Origin: Clostridia bacterium
GTDB taxonomy: Bacteria; Bacillota; Clostridia; Oscillospirales; CAG-272
Assembly (NCBI GenBank): GCA_017408585.1
Contig: JAFQUJ010000006.1
Span: 18,696 to 82,695, forward strand
Direction: 5' to 3'
DNA: 64,000 nucleotides
The first letter of the stretch is position 1. Every line of letters starts with the position of its first letter. Shown here one piece after another: positions 36,120 through 44,161 of this stretch. Under the pieces are notes generated by a model that searched no databases, was not told the DNA's origin, and saw nothing but the letters and a program-made list of their open reading frames with translations. A program made the position numbers and the translations under genes.

Positions 36120-37141
36120 TGATAACAGAGATATTAAGCTGGGAAGCGTCGGGCGCACTTGAAAAATCAGCGCGTCTTATAAGAGAGGGAGAAATCGTTG
36201 GAATTCCAACCGAAACAGTATATGGATTGGGCGCTAACGCATATAATGGCGAGGCTTGCCTTAAGGTGTTCAAGGCAAAGGGACGCCCTGCCGATAATCC
36301 TCTCATTGTACATATTTCCGGCCCATCTCAAGCAGAAGAAATCGCCTATACAAACGCTCTTTATTATAAGCTTGCCGAAAGGTTTATGCCAGGACCACTA
36401 ACGATAATATTGCCTAAGCGCGATATTATTCCAAGCGAGGTAACCGCAGGGCTTGATAGCGTTGCTATAAGATGCCCTGTTCATAGCGTGGCAAGAAAAA
36501 TAATAGAGCTTAGTGGTGTACCAATTGCAGCCCCATCAGCTAATAAATCCGGTATGCCATCACCAACCACAGCACAGCATGTCTATAACGATATGAACGG
36601 AATAATTCCACTCATAATAGACGCAGGCGCATGCGATGTTGGTGTTGAATCAACCGTAATAAAAATAACAGATGACAGTATAATGTTGCTTCGCCCGGGT
36701 GCAGTGACACCTCAAATGCTAAGTGAGGTTTGCCCAAGCGTTACAATCTCCAAAGCAGTATTAGAGGAGCTAAAGGAGGGCGAGGTAGCCCAATCACCGG
36801 GAATGAAATATAAGCACTATGCCCCCAAGGCAAGCCTGTACCTTGTCGCATTTGATGGCGATGAGTTTATTAGGCTTGTAAGGGAGAGGGCACAAAGCGA
36901 AAATTGTGTAGTCATGTGCTATGACGAGGAAATCTCGTCACTTGATGGCATAACACTTTTACCTGTTGGAAAAAGAAATGACATAAAAGAACAAACAAAG
37001 CGACTCTTTGATTTGCTAAGGCACGCTGATGAGATAGGTGCAGATGTAATTTACGCTCACCTACCCGGCAAAAGTGGAGAGGAGCTTGCAATGTATAACA
37101 GAATGATTCGCGCTTGCTCGCATAGAATAATAGGAGGATAA
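36119..37141 (+). CDS. tsaC: threonylcarbamoyl-AMP synthase, Sua5 type
   Basis: Makes L-threonylcarbamoyl-AMP for the t6A37 modification of ANN-reading tRNAs. The 340 residues include the YrdC-like domain with GIPTETVYGLGANA, KGRPADNPLIVH and APSANKSGMPSPT, and the extra Sua5 C-terminal domain after PGMKYKHYAP. The length shows the two-domain Sua5/YwlC form. It shares one base with prfA and is followed one base after its stop by parC. Confidence 0.94.
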   Translation: MITEILSWEASGALEKSARLIREGEIVGIPTETVYGLGANAYNGEACLKVFKAKGRPADNPLIVHISGPSQAEEIAYTNALYYKLAERFMPGPLTIILPKRDIIPSEVTAGLDSVAIRCPVHSVARKIIELSGVPIAAPSANKSGMPSPTTAQHVYNDMNGIIPLIIDAGACDVGVESTVIKITDDSIMLLRPGAVTPQMLSEVCPSVTISKAVLEELKEGEVAQSPGMKYKHYAPKASLYLVAFDGDEFIRLVRERAQSENCVVMCYDEEISSLDGITLLPVGKRNDIKEQTKRLFDLLRHADEIGADVIYAHLPGKSGEELAMYNRMIRACSHRIIGG

Positions 37142-37142
37142 A

Positions 37143-39404
37143 ATGGCAAAGAAAAAGAAAACTGAGGAAAAAGTTGAAATTGTGGAGAGCGAACCCAGGT
37201 ATCAGCCGATTACCGAAACCATCGAAACTAACTATATGCCCTATGTTGTAAGCGTAATGGTATCTCGTGCAATTCCCGAAATTGATGGCTTTAAGCCTGC
37301 TCATAGAAAGCTCCTTTATACAATGTATAAAATGGGACTTATGACAGGACCAAAGAGAAAGAGCGCAAACATAGTTGGAGAAACTATGAAGCTCAACCCT
37401 CATGGTGACGCATCAATTTACGAAACTATGGTTCGTCTAACTCGTGGAAACGAATCCCTACTACACCCCTTTATCGACTCAAAGGGCTCATTTGGTAAGC
37501 AATATAGTAGAGACATGGCGTACGCCGCATCAAGATATACAGAGGCAAAGCTAGACCCGTTCTGCGCCGAAATTTTTACAGGAATTGATAAAAATGCTGT
37601 CGATATGGTTGATAACTATGACAGCACCATGAAAGAGCCTAAATTGCTCCCGACAAGCTTCCCCAATGTGCTTGTGTCAGCAAACCTAGGTATCGCAGTT
37701 GGACTTGCATCATCAATTTGCTCGTTCAACCTAACTGAGATTTGCGACGCTACAATCGCAATTCTTAAAAATCCAAGAACAGATACAGATAGGCTAATGG
37801 AAATTGTAAAGGCCCCCGACTTCCCGGGCGGTGGCTATGTCGTGTATGAAAGCGACCAAATAAGAAAGGTCTATGAAACAGGTAAGGGCTCAATTAAGCT
37901 AAGAGCTAAATATTCATATGACCCCAAGGCTAACTGTATAGAAATTCTCGAAATCCCATACTCAACATCAATCGAGGCAATAATTAAGGAAATCGCAGAT
38001 TTGTTTAAGGCAGGAAAGCTAAAGGAAATCACCGATTTCCGTGACGAGATTGACTTAAGTGGATTTAAGCTTGCGATCGACCTTAAAAGAGGAACGGACC
38101 CCGAGGCACTCATGCAAAAGCTCTTTAAGTTCACACCACTTGAGGATAGCTTCGCGTGCAACTTTAATGTCCTAATAAATAGCGTTCCACGCCAAATGGG
38201 CATTAAGGAAATTCTCGTAGAATGGATAAAATTCCGTACCCAGTGTTTGACAAGAGAGTTTAATTTCGAGCTAGACAAGAAAAACCACAGGCTTCGTATG
38301 CTTGTGGGACTTAGCAAAATCCTTCTCGATATTGATAAGGCTATAAAGATCGTTAAGGAAACCGAAAGGGACGAGGATGTAGTTCCAAATCTTATGACAG
38401 GCTTTGGACTTGATAAGGAGCAAGCAGAGTTTGTTGCGGATATCAAGCTCCGTCACCTTAACAGAGAATACATTATGAACCGCCTAACAGATATTGAAAA
38501 GCTCCAAGAGGAGATTGCCGGCATAAAGGCAATTCTCGAGGACGAGATTAAAATGAAGGCGTTCATTATAAAACAGCTAAACGAAATCAAAAAGAAATAT
38601 GGCAAGCCAAGAAAAACTCAAATCATTCAGTCAAGCGATATTGTCGAGTTTACAAAGGAAGATATGATTGAGGATTATACCTGCACAATATTCTTCACCA
38701 AGGAAGGCTATTTTAAGAAAATCACTCAGCAATCTCTGCGCGGTAACTCAGAGCAAAAGCTCAAGGAGGGCGACGAGCTTCTGTGCTCACTTGAGGTAAG
38801 GAACAAGGATGAAATTTTATTCTTTACCAATAAAGCACAGGTGTACTTTGCAAGAATTAGTGACTTTGAGCTGTCTAAGGCATCGGAGCTTGGAACATTT
38901 GTAGCAACAAAGCTCAAATTCGACGAGGATGAAAAGCCAATATTCATGAGGGTTAATCCCGAATATAAGGACGATCAAAACCTCATATTCTTCTTTGAAA
39001 ATGGCAAGGCGGTAAGAGTCCCAATGAGCGCTTATGCGACACAGGGCTCAAGGAAAAAGCTTAAAAAGGCATTCTCCGACGCATCACCAATTGTCAGCAT
39101 AGTATATGAGGAGAGCGATGATCATATATTAATACTAAACTCTGATAGCAAGGCAATTCTTATCAGACCATCACTCATTCCAATAAAGACAACAAGAACA
39201 TCGCAGGGAACAACAATCTTTGCAATGAACTTAAAGAAAAATCAGGTAATAACCGAGGTGCTTGTTGATTATAGCGAGCGCTTCCCTGATGCAATGTCCA
39301 GATACAGAAAAATAAAAATACCTGCAACAGGCGTTTTGATAAGTGACTTAGATGTTACAACAAAGCAAGTTAAAATAGAAGAGAAAAGGAGAGGTCGCAA
39401 ATAA
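37143..39404 (+). CDS. parC: DNA topoisomerase IV/gyrase subunit A-like protein
   Basis: 753-residue type II topoisomerase A subunit. Residues 10-130 hold DGFKPAHRKLLYTMY, the quinolone-region NPHGDASIYETMVRL, and the active-site tyrosine in AASRYTEAKL. A coiled-coil and a C-terminal beta-pinwheel follow. The GyrA-box (QRRGGKG type) is not seen, which favours a ParC role (decatenation) over gyrase. It is unusual that no parE/gyrB gene is beside it; instead it sits last but one in a translation-linked operon. The ATP-binding partner must lie elsewhere. Confidence 0.87.
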   Translation: MAKKKKTEEKVEIVESEPRYQPITETIETNYMPYVVSVMVSRAIPEIDGFKPAHRKLLYTMYKMGLMTGPKRKSANIVGETMKLNPHGDASIYETMVRLTRGNESLLHPFIDSKGSFGKQYSRDMAYAASRYTEAKLDPFCAEIFTGIDKNAVDMVDNYDSTMKEPKLLPTSFPNVLVSANLGIAVGLASSICSFNLTEICDATIAILKNPRTDTDRLMEIVKAPDFPGGGYVVYESDQIRKVYETGKGSIKLRAKYSYDPKANCIEILEIPYSTSIEAIIKEIADLFKAGKLKEITDFRDEIDLSGFKLAIDLKRGTDPEALMQKLFKFTPLEDSFACNFNVLINSVPRQMGIKEILVEWIKFRTQCLTREFNFELDKKNHRLRMLVGLSKILLDIDKAIKIVKETERDEDVVPNLMTGFGLDKEQAEFVADIKLRHLNREYIMNRLTDIEKLQEEIAGIKAILEDEIKMKAFIIKQLNEIKKKYGKPRKTQIIQSSDIVEFTKEDMIEDYTCTIFFTKEGYFKKITQQSLRGNSEQKLKEGDELLCSLEVRNKDEILFFTNKAQVYFARISDFELSKASELGTFVATKLKFDEDEKPIFMRVNPEYKDDQNLIFFFENGKAVRVPMSAYATQGSRKKLKKAFSDASPIVSIVYEESDDHILILNSDSKAILIRPSLIPIKTTRTSQGTTIFAMNLKKNQVITEVLVDYSERFPDAMSRYRKIKIPATGVLISDLDVTTKQVKIEEKRRGRK

Positions 39405-39520
39405 TGAAAAATAACAAGAAGAAAAAGCTAAAAATGAATGGCGTTAGAATTATGTGCTGGATCTTGGCTGGACTTATGGTAATAGGAACAGTAGCACTTT
39501 TAATCTCCGCATTCCTTTAA
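39404..39520 (+). CDS. 38-residue single-span membrane protein
   Basis: Very short reading frame whose ATG shares one base with the parC stop (TAATG). It encodes a lysine-rich start (MKNNKKKKLKMNG) and one hydrophobic span (about residues 17-38), so it is predicted to sit in the membrane with its N-terminus inside. An AAAGGAGAGG site lies inside the end of parC. Coupling, codon pattern and the terminator 20 bases later suggest that it is real. Function unknown. Confidence 0.62.
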   Translation: MKNNKKKKLKMNGVRIMCWILAGLMVIGTVALLISAFL

Positions 39521-39537
39521 TATTAATAAGAAAAACA

Positions 39538-39570
39538 CAAAAATCACCGCTTGACACGGTGATTTTTGTT
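39538..39570 (+). terminator. terminator after the parC operon
   Basis: Stem AAAATCACCG/CGGTGATTTT with a seven-base loop and T tail. Confidence 0.88.
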
Positions 39571-39617
39571 ATGTAAATTATTTTTTCAAAAAACTTTAAA
39601 AAAATTCAAAAAAGGTA

Positions 39618-39646
39618 TTGACAAAAGCCATTTCTTTTAGTATAAT
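39618..39646 (+). promoter_or_regulatory. consensus promoter of tRNA-Leu
   Basis: Perfect TTGACA (39618-39623), 17 bases, perfect TATAAT (39641-39646), typical for stable RNA. Confidence 0.92.
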
Positions 39647-39680
39647 ACATAGGCAAGGTAACAAAAACCTTCTCAAATTT

Positions 39681-39764
39681 GCGAGAGTGGCGGAACTGGT
39701 AGACGCGCACGTTTGAGGGGCGTGTGATTCGCTCGTACGGGTTCAAGTCCCGTTTCTCGCACCA
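39681..39764 (+). tRNA. tRNA-Leu (anticodon GAG)
   Basis: 84 bases including encoded CCA. Acceptor GCGAGAG pairs with TTCTCGC (one G-U), the anticodon loop TTGAGGG gives GAG, a long variable arm marks the class II Leu type, and the T-arm is CGGGTTCAAGTCCCG. It has a perfect-consensus promoter and a following terminator. Confidence 0.95.
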
Positions 39765-39794
39765 CGAAAAGAGTAGCAAAAGCTACTCTTTTTT
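39746..39794 (+). repeat. 49-bp direct repeat copy 1 (tRNA-Leu 3' end plus terminator)
   Basis: Starts in the T-arm of tRNA-Leu (AGTCCCG) and runs through CCA and the terminator stem. It is identical to 39938-39986. Confidence 0.95.
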
Positions 39795-39795
39795 G
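39767..39795 (+). terminator. terminator after tRNA-Leu
   Basis: Stem AAGAGTAGC/GCTACTCTT with an AAAA loop and T run. It is part of the duplicated 49-base segment. Confidence 0.88.
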
Positions 39796-39937
39796 TTTCC
39801 AATAAAAAGGGACTTGAACGCAGGCGTGTCCCGGAGGGACAAAAGCTTTCGGGGAAAGGTTTTAGCCGGTGACCGAAGAATTTTTCGAGGCATATGAATA
39901 AAATTCTGTTTTTTGCCCTCGAAAAATGCAAGAGCAT
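39795..39937 (+). mobile_element. 143-bp structured insert between duplicated tRNA ends
   Basis: Non-coding segment between two copies of the tRNA-Leu 3' end. It begins near GGGACTTGAAC (39809-39819), an inverted copy of the tRNA T-loop. It also contains GTCCC/GGGAC, CTTTC/GAAAG-type small stems and a perfect 10-bp stem TTTTTCGAGG (39881-39890) with CCTCGAAAAA (39917-39926). The layout is that of a tRNA attachment-site scar or a tiny non-autonomous element. No transposase or integrase is present. Confidence 0.5.
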
Positions 39938-39986
39938 AGTCCCGTTTCTCGCACCACGAAAAGAGTAGCAAAAGCTACTCTTTTTT
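39938..39986 (+). repeat. 49-bp direct repeat copy 2 (tRNA-Leu 3' end plus terminator)
   Basis: Identical to 39746-39794, offset 192 bases. It contains CCA and the terminator stem but no 5' tRNA part, so it is a fragment. The terminator copy can still work. Confidence 0.95.
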
Positions 39987-40060
39987 TGTTTTTTACAATA
40001 TAATTGTAACCAACCACAAAAAATACTGTGTATTATATTGTAACATATATCTGCAAAATG

Positions 40061-40089
40061 TTGACTTTATAAACAATATGTGATAAAAT
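40061..40089 (+). promoter_or_regulatory. promoter of the YwaF-like pair
   Basis: TTGACT (40061-40066), 17-base spacer, TAAAAT (40084-40089) with TGA before the -10. Confidence 0.75.
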
Positions 40090-40123
40090 TCGAGTGTATT
40101 TTACTTAACGCAAAGGAGAAATT

Positions 40124-40888
40124 ATGTTTAATACAACGCATATTCTTTATATGGTTATATCGGCGATTTTAAGTGTTGCTTTGTTTGTTGTTCTTAGCAT
40201 CAAGGTTAAAAGGCTCACGACAAAGGAGCTTATATTAAAAATTTCCGCTATTTCGACCGTCGCAATTCATTTCAGCTCACTCTGGGTTGACTTCTTTGAA
40301 AATGGCGAGGCAACAATAGAATCGAATATGCTATTCCCAATTCACCCCTGTAATATCTGTATGTGGCTTTTGCTTATAGTCGCATTCTATAAAAAACGAG
40401 AGGGAATTGTATATAAAACCATATCTGAATTTACATTTTGGGCAGGAACGGTATGTGGTAGCATCGGCATTTTGCTCAACGAAAATTTTGCTTCAAATCC
40501 AACTCTTGCCGATTACGATGTTCTAAAAGGATTTCTAAGCCATTCTACAATGATTTTCGGCTGTATCTATTTACTAGTCGGTGGATTTGTAAAAATAAGA
40601 GCTACAAACACCATAAGCGTGGCAATAGGACTCTGTGGGTTTGTAGTTGACGGAGCGATAATAAATGCCCTGTACTCAATATTCGATCTACCACCCTGTA
40701 ACTCTATGTATTTGCAAGAAGTGCCATTTGCCCAAATGCCATGGCTTAATACAGTAGTTATAGGCGTGATTGCTGTTTTGGTAACATTTTTAATAAGCGC
40801 ACTTCACGAAATTATCAATTTGCCAATAGAAGAGCGCTGGTATTCAATTATTAAAAGCAAAGCTACAACAAAGGAGAAAAAATCGTGA
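40124..40888 (+). CDS. YwaF-like integral membrane protein 1
   Basis: 254-residue protein with about seven membrane segments. It resembles the YwaF/TIGR02206 family in having a His-Cys pair in the third segment (FPIHPCNICMWL), a lone histidine before a later span (FLSHSTMI) and a similar total length. An AAAGGAG site precedes the ATG. The stop overlaps the GTG start of the next, related gene, so the two probably form a heteromer or sequentially acting pair. The biochemical function of this family is not known. Confidence 0.62.
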   Translation: MFNTTHILYMVISAILSVALFVVLSIKVKRLTTKELILKISAISTVAIHFSSLWVDFFENGEATIESNMLFPIHPCNICMWLLLIVAFYKKREGIVYKTISEFTFWAGTVCGSIGILLNENFASNPTLADYDVLKGFLSHSTMIFGCIYLLVGGFVKIRATNTISVAIGLCGFVVDGAIINALYSIFDLPPCNSMYLQEVPFAQMPWLNTVVIGVIAVLVTFLISALHEIINLPIEERWYSIIKSKATTKEKKS

Positions 40889-41676
40889 GAGAATTGTTTT
40901 TTAAGCTGTTTGAAATGTCGCATTTCGACACGGGAATTTCCATTACCGCCTTTTCGATATCTCATATCATTTATATGATACTTATCATAGGTGGAATTGT
41001 TGCAGGTCATTTCTTACTGAGAAACAGTACCCCCGAAAAGAAAAATAAGGTTTTGGGAATACTGATAAACCTACTTGTTCTTTCCTACATATCAGACTTT
41101 TTCGTGCACGAATTTGTATATGGCACACCAAGCGAGCCGGGTGGACTTAACATGGATAAGCTCCCATTCCATATTTGCACAGTGCTATGCCCACTTTCTG
41201 CATTCGTACAGTATAATAAGAAATTTGAAAAAATAAAAGAGCCAATAGTGATTTTATCAATACTCGCTCCACTTATGTATCTTTGCTATCCTGCAAGCAT
41301 AGGAGATGGCGAGCCTTGGTGCTATCAAGCAGTTCAAACTATGTTCTATCACGGAATTTTGCTTGCGTGGGGAATTTTGAATATCACCCTTAGTCAAATT
41401 AAGCCCGATATTAAAAAATGCTATAAAAGCGCAATCGTGCTTGTAGGAATAACGCTTTGGGCAAAGCTTGGTAATGTCCTGCTTGAGCATAACTGGTTCT
41501 TCTTAAACGAGGACGCATTCTATATCGGTCTTGTCGAGGGCGGAATTATTCCTCAATGGTCACTTATGATAATTAATCCTATCGTTTTCTTCTTGGCAGT
41601 TCTCGCAGTATATGGAATTTATTATCTCGTTTTGCACATAAAGGGCAAAATCGCACAAAAGAAAGCAAACGCATAA
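40885..41676 (+). CDS. YwaF-like integral membrane protein 2
   Basis: 263-residue membrane protein with about seven spans and the same family marks: LPFHICTVLCPLSAF and a histidine in QTMFYHGILLAWG, plus KLGNVLLEHNWFF near the end. It starts with GTG (40885-40887) inside the previous stop, eight bases after AAAGGAG. The pair may have arisen by duplication, with strong divergence since. Function unknown. Confidence 0.68.
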   Translation: MRELFFKLFEMSHFDTGISITAFSISHIIYMILIIGGIVAGHFLLRNSTPEKKNKVLGILINLLVLSYISDFFVHEFVYGTPSEPGGLNMDKLPFHICTVLCPLSAFVQYNKKFEKIKEPIVILSILAPLMYLCYPASIGDGEPWCYQAVQTMFYHGILLAWGILNITLSQIKPDIKKCYKSAIVLVGITLWAKLGNVLLEHNWFFLNEDAFYIGLVEGGIIPQWSLMIINPIVFFLAVLAVYGIYYLVLHIKGKIAQKKANA

Positions 41677-41677
41677 T

Positions 41678-41707
41678 TAAAGCACCCAATAGGGTGCTTT
41701 TCATTTT
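41678..41707 (+). terminator. terminator after YwaF-like pair
   Basis: Stem AAAGCACCC/GGGTGCTTT with an AATA loop and T-rich end. Confidence 0.87.
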
Positions 41708-41728
41708 CCTTAAATATAAATAAATCTA

Positions 41729-41757
41729 TTGAAACAAAGGTCGATGTGTGATAAAAT
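41729..41757 (+). promoter_or_regulatory. promoter of the GH30 gene cluster
   Basis: TTGAAA (41729-41734), 17-base spacer, TAAAAT (41752-41757) with TGA before the -10. Confidence 0.75.
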
Positions 41758-41790
41758 AAAGAAAAACAAGTATTGAATGGAGAAAATATT

Positions 41791-43062
41791 ATGATAATAA
41801 CATCAACCGAGAAAAAACAATGGCAAAAGGGCGAAACAGCAAAAATTGCAGGCGTTCCTTTAACATTTGGAGAAACCGCGCAAGAAATTCGAGGCTTTGG
41901 CACTTGCTTTAGCGAGCTTGGCGCAGTTGCACTTGGCAAGCTCAGCGAAAAGGATAGAAAAGAAGCGCTTGACGAGCTTTTTGATAGCGATAAATGTAAC
42001 TTTAACTATTGCCGTACCCCAATGGGAGCAAGTGATTTTTCGCTTGACTTCTATTCCTATAACGAAACAGATGGCGACTATAATATGGAGCATTTTTCCA
42101 TTGAACGCGACGAAAAATATTTGCTTCCTTTAATAAAAGAAGCGATAAAAAGACAAGGCGAGCTTCAAATGTTCGCATCACCCTGGTGTCCACCTCTTTG
42201 GCTTAAAACTCGCAGAGCGTATAGTAATGGTACATTTAGAATGACACCCGAATGCCTTAGCGCATACGCACTCTATTTTAGAAAATACATAGAGGCATAT
42301 AAATCACATGGCGTTCCACTAGTTCATATTTGCCCACAAAACGAGCCATGCTCAAATCAAGTATTCCCATCGTGCGTATGGCGTGGAAGCGAGCTGACAG
42401 AATTTATCGGTGGCTATCTTGGCAAGGCAATTGAGGGCACAGGCGTTGATATAATGTTCGGCACAATCAATGGCCCGGAGGGCGACGATCGCTTTAGCTG
42501 GACAAGATACAGTGATTATCTCGGGCTTGCAATGCAAGACAAAAACGCAAGAAAATACATTAAGGCAGTAGGCTATCAATGGGCGGGAAAATTTGCCCTA
42601 CCACAGACACAGGACGACTACCCCGACCTTGAAATAATCCAAACCGAGAGCGAGTGTGGCGACGGCAAAAACACATGGCAGAGAATGATGCATGTCTCAG
42701 CCCTTATGCGCCATTATTTTCGCTTTGGCGCTAGCGCATATGTTTATTGGAATATCTCTCTTGAGGACGAGGGTTCAAGCACTTGGGGTTGGAGACAAAA
42801 CTCACTTATCCATGTAGAAAATGGCAAATTCGAATACACCCCCGAGCTTTATCTTATGAAGCACTACTCTCACTTTGTAAAGCGTGGCGCAAAATATCTT
42901 AAGCTAAAGGGCGAAATGGCATCAATTTGCACAGCCTTCAAAAACCCCGATGGCGAGATTGTTATAGTGGCGCAAAATCCATATTACGAAAAGGTGCTTA
43001 TCACAATAGAGGGAACAACCTATTCGCTCCCACCGCAATCAGTTAGTACAATCACCATTTAA
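41791..43062 (+). CDS. glycoside hydrolase family 30 enzyme
   Basis: 423-residue (beta/alpha)8 enzyme of the glucosylceramidase/beta-glycosidase family. The start at 41791 is chosen because a TGGAG site lies before it. Visible parts are IRGFGTCFSELGAVAL at the N-terminus, the acid/base glutamate near residue 185 in CPQNEPCSNQ, and the nucleophile glutamate near 286 in QTESECGDG. A short beta-sandwich ends the protein. There is no signal peptide, so it works inside the cell on an imported glycoside. GH30 covers several specificities (beta-glucosidase, beta-xylosidase, beta-fucosidase and others) and the substrate cannot be fixed. Confidence 0.88.
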   Translation: MIITSTEKKQWQKGETAKIAGVPLTFGETAQEIRGFGTCFSELGAVALGKLSEKDRKEALDELFDSDKCNFNYCRTPMGASDFSLDFYSYNETDGDYNMEHFSIERDEKYLLPLIKEAIKRQGELQMFASPWCPPLWLKTRRAYSNGTFRMTPECLSAYALYFRKYIEAYKSHGVPLVHICPQNEPCSNQVFPSCVWRGSELTEFIGGYLGKAIEGTGVDIMFGTINGPEGDDRFSWTRYSDYLGLAMQDKNARKYIKAVGYQWAGKFALPQTQDDYPDLEIIQTESECGDGKNTWQRMMHVSALMRHYFRFGASAYVYWNISLEDEGSSTWGWRQNSLIHVENGKFEYTPELYLMKHYSHFVKRGAKYLKLKGEMASICTAFKNPDGEIVIVAQNPYYEKVLITIEGTTYSLPPQSVSTITI

Positions 43063-43084
43063 ACGATACATATCGAGGTGTTTT

Positions 43085-44119
43085 ATGAAAGAGAAAACAA
43101 AAAAGAGACTAAAAATAACAGCAATTATACTAGCGATTATTTTGGTCGCATATCTAATAATTTTCCTTCTTCCCGAGCCACAAAATTATGATGGCTCAAA
43201 CCCAATGCGTAGGGATACGGAGCTTCCAATTCTCATAGCTCATGGTGGAGGAAACAAGGAATTTCCCGATAATACTCTCGAGGCGTTTTATAACGCATAT
43301 AGCGTTGATAATCGTGTAATGATGGAAACCGATGTAAGTATAACTAAGGACGGAGTTGTCATTTTATCTCACGATACCACTCTTGACAGAAAAACAAATG
43401 TTACAGGCAATATCGCCGATTGGAATTATAGCGACCTTATTTCACAGGAGGTTGACTTCGGCTACACCAATAAAACCGACGATAACGAAAGGCTAATTGA
43501 GGGAAGCGAAAGAGTTCATTTTAAGGGTGAGGACGGACAAGAAAAATATCCAACCGATGTCACATATCCCGACGGAATTACCCCAAGACACGAAACAGTA
43601 TTTTTAGCAACAACCCTTGAAGAGCTTCTTGTCGCATTCCCAAATAATAGAATAAATGTAGAAATCAAGCAAAGTGGAGAAAAGGGAATAGAGTGCGCTA
43701 ACGCAGTTATAGAGCTTTTAAGAAAGTATAACGCCTTTGAGCGTGTGGTTCTTGCATCGTTCCATAGCGAAATATTTGACCTCTATCAGCAATACATAGA
43801 TGACGGTACAGTCCCCGATAGCTTTATGTGCTCCCCCGGAACTAGTGGAGTTGTCAAATATGTTGCGCTTACAGCCCTAGGACTTGACCTGTTCTATAAC
43901 GATAGCGTAAGCGTATTCCAAATTCCAATGGAGGAGTATGGTATCACCCTCGCAAGAAAAAGCCTTGTGGATAACGCCCATAAGCATAATATCTCAGTTC
44001 AGTATTGGACAATAAATGACATAGACGATATGAAGGAGCTTATCGAAATCGGTGCAGATGGAATAATGACCGATTATCCACATCGCCTAAAATCGGTTTA
44101 TGACTCTTATCAAAAATGA
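43085..44119 (+). CDS. membrane-anchored glycerophosphodiester phosphodiesterase
   Basis: 344-residue GDPD-family enzyme with one N-terminal membrane span (about residues 10-30), so the catalytic domain lies outside. The catalytic pieces are LIAHGGGNKEFPDNTLEAF, METDVSITKDG and LSHDTTLDRKTNVTG, then VEIKQSG and a final GADGIMTDYPHRL. A long loop between residues 130 and 175 is an insertion. It hydrolyses glycerophosphodiesters, such as lipid headgroups or teichoic-acid units, to glycerol phosphate. It is 22 bases after the GH30 gene. A second, cytoplasmic GDPD lies at 60167. Confidence 0.92.
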   Translation: MKEKTKKRLKITAIILAIILVAYLIIFLLPEPQNYDGSNPMRRDTELPILIAHGGGNKEFPDNTLEAFYNAYSVDNRVMMETDVSITKDGVVILSHDTTLDRKTNVTGNIADWNYSDLISQEVDFGYTNKTDDNERLIEGSERVHFKGEDGQEKYPTDVTYPDGITPRHETVFLATTLEELLVAFPNNRINVEIKQSGEKGIECANAVIELLRKYNAFERVVLASFHSEIFDLYQQYIDDGTVPDSFMCSPGTSGVVKYVALTALGLDLFYNDSVSVFQIPMEEYGITLARKSLVDNAHKHNISVQYWTINDIDDMKELIEIGADGIMTDYPHRLKSVYDSYQK

Positions 44120-44161
44120 TAAAAGGCCACCCCTGTGGCTAAAATAACAATGGAGGGTAGT

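Noticed and set aside
39743-39971. Minus-strand frames over the tRNA-Leu duplication
   Set aside because: They read through tRNA and terminator sequence, lack ribosome sites and have no coding character.
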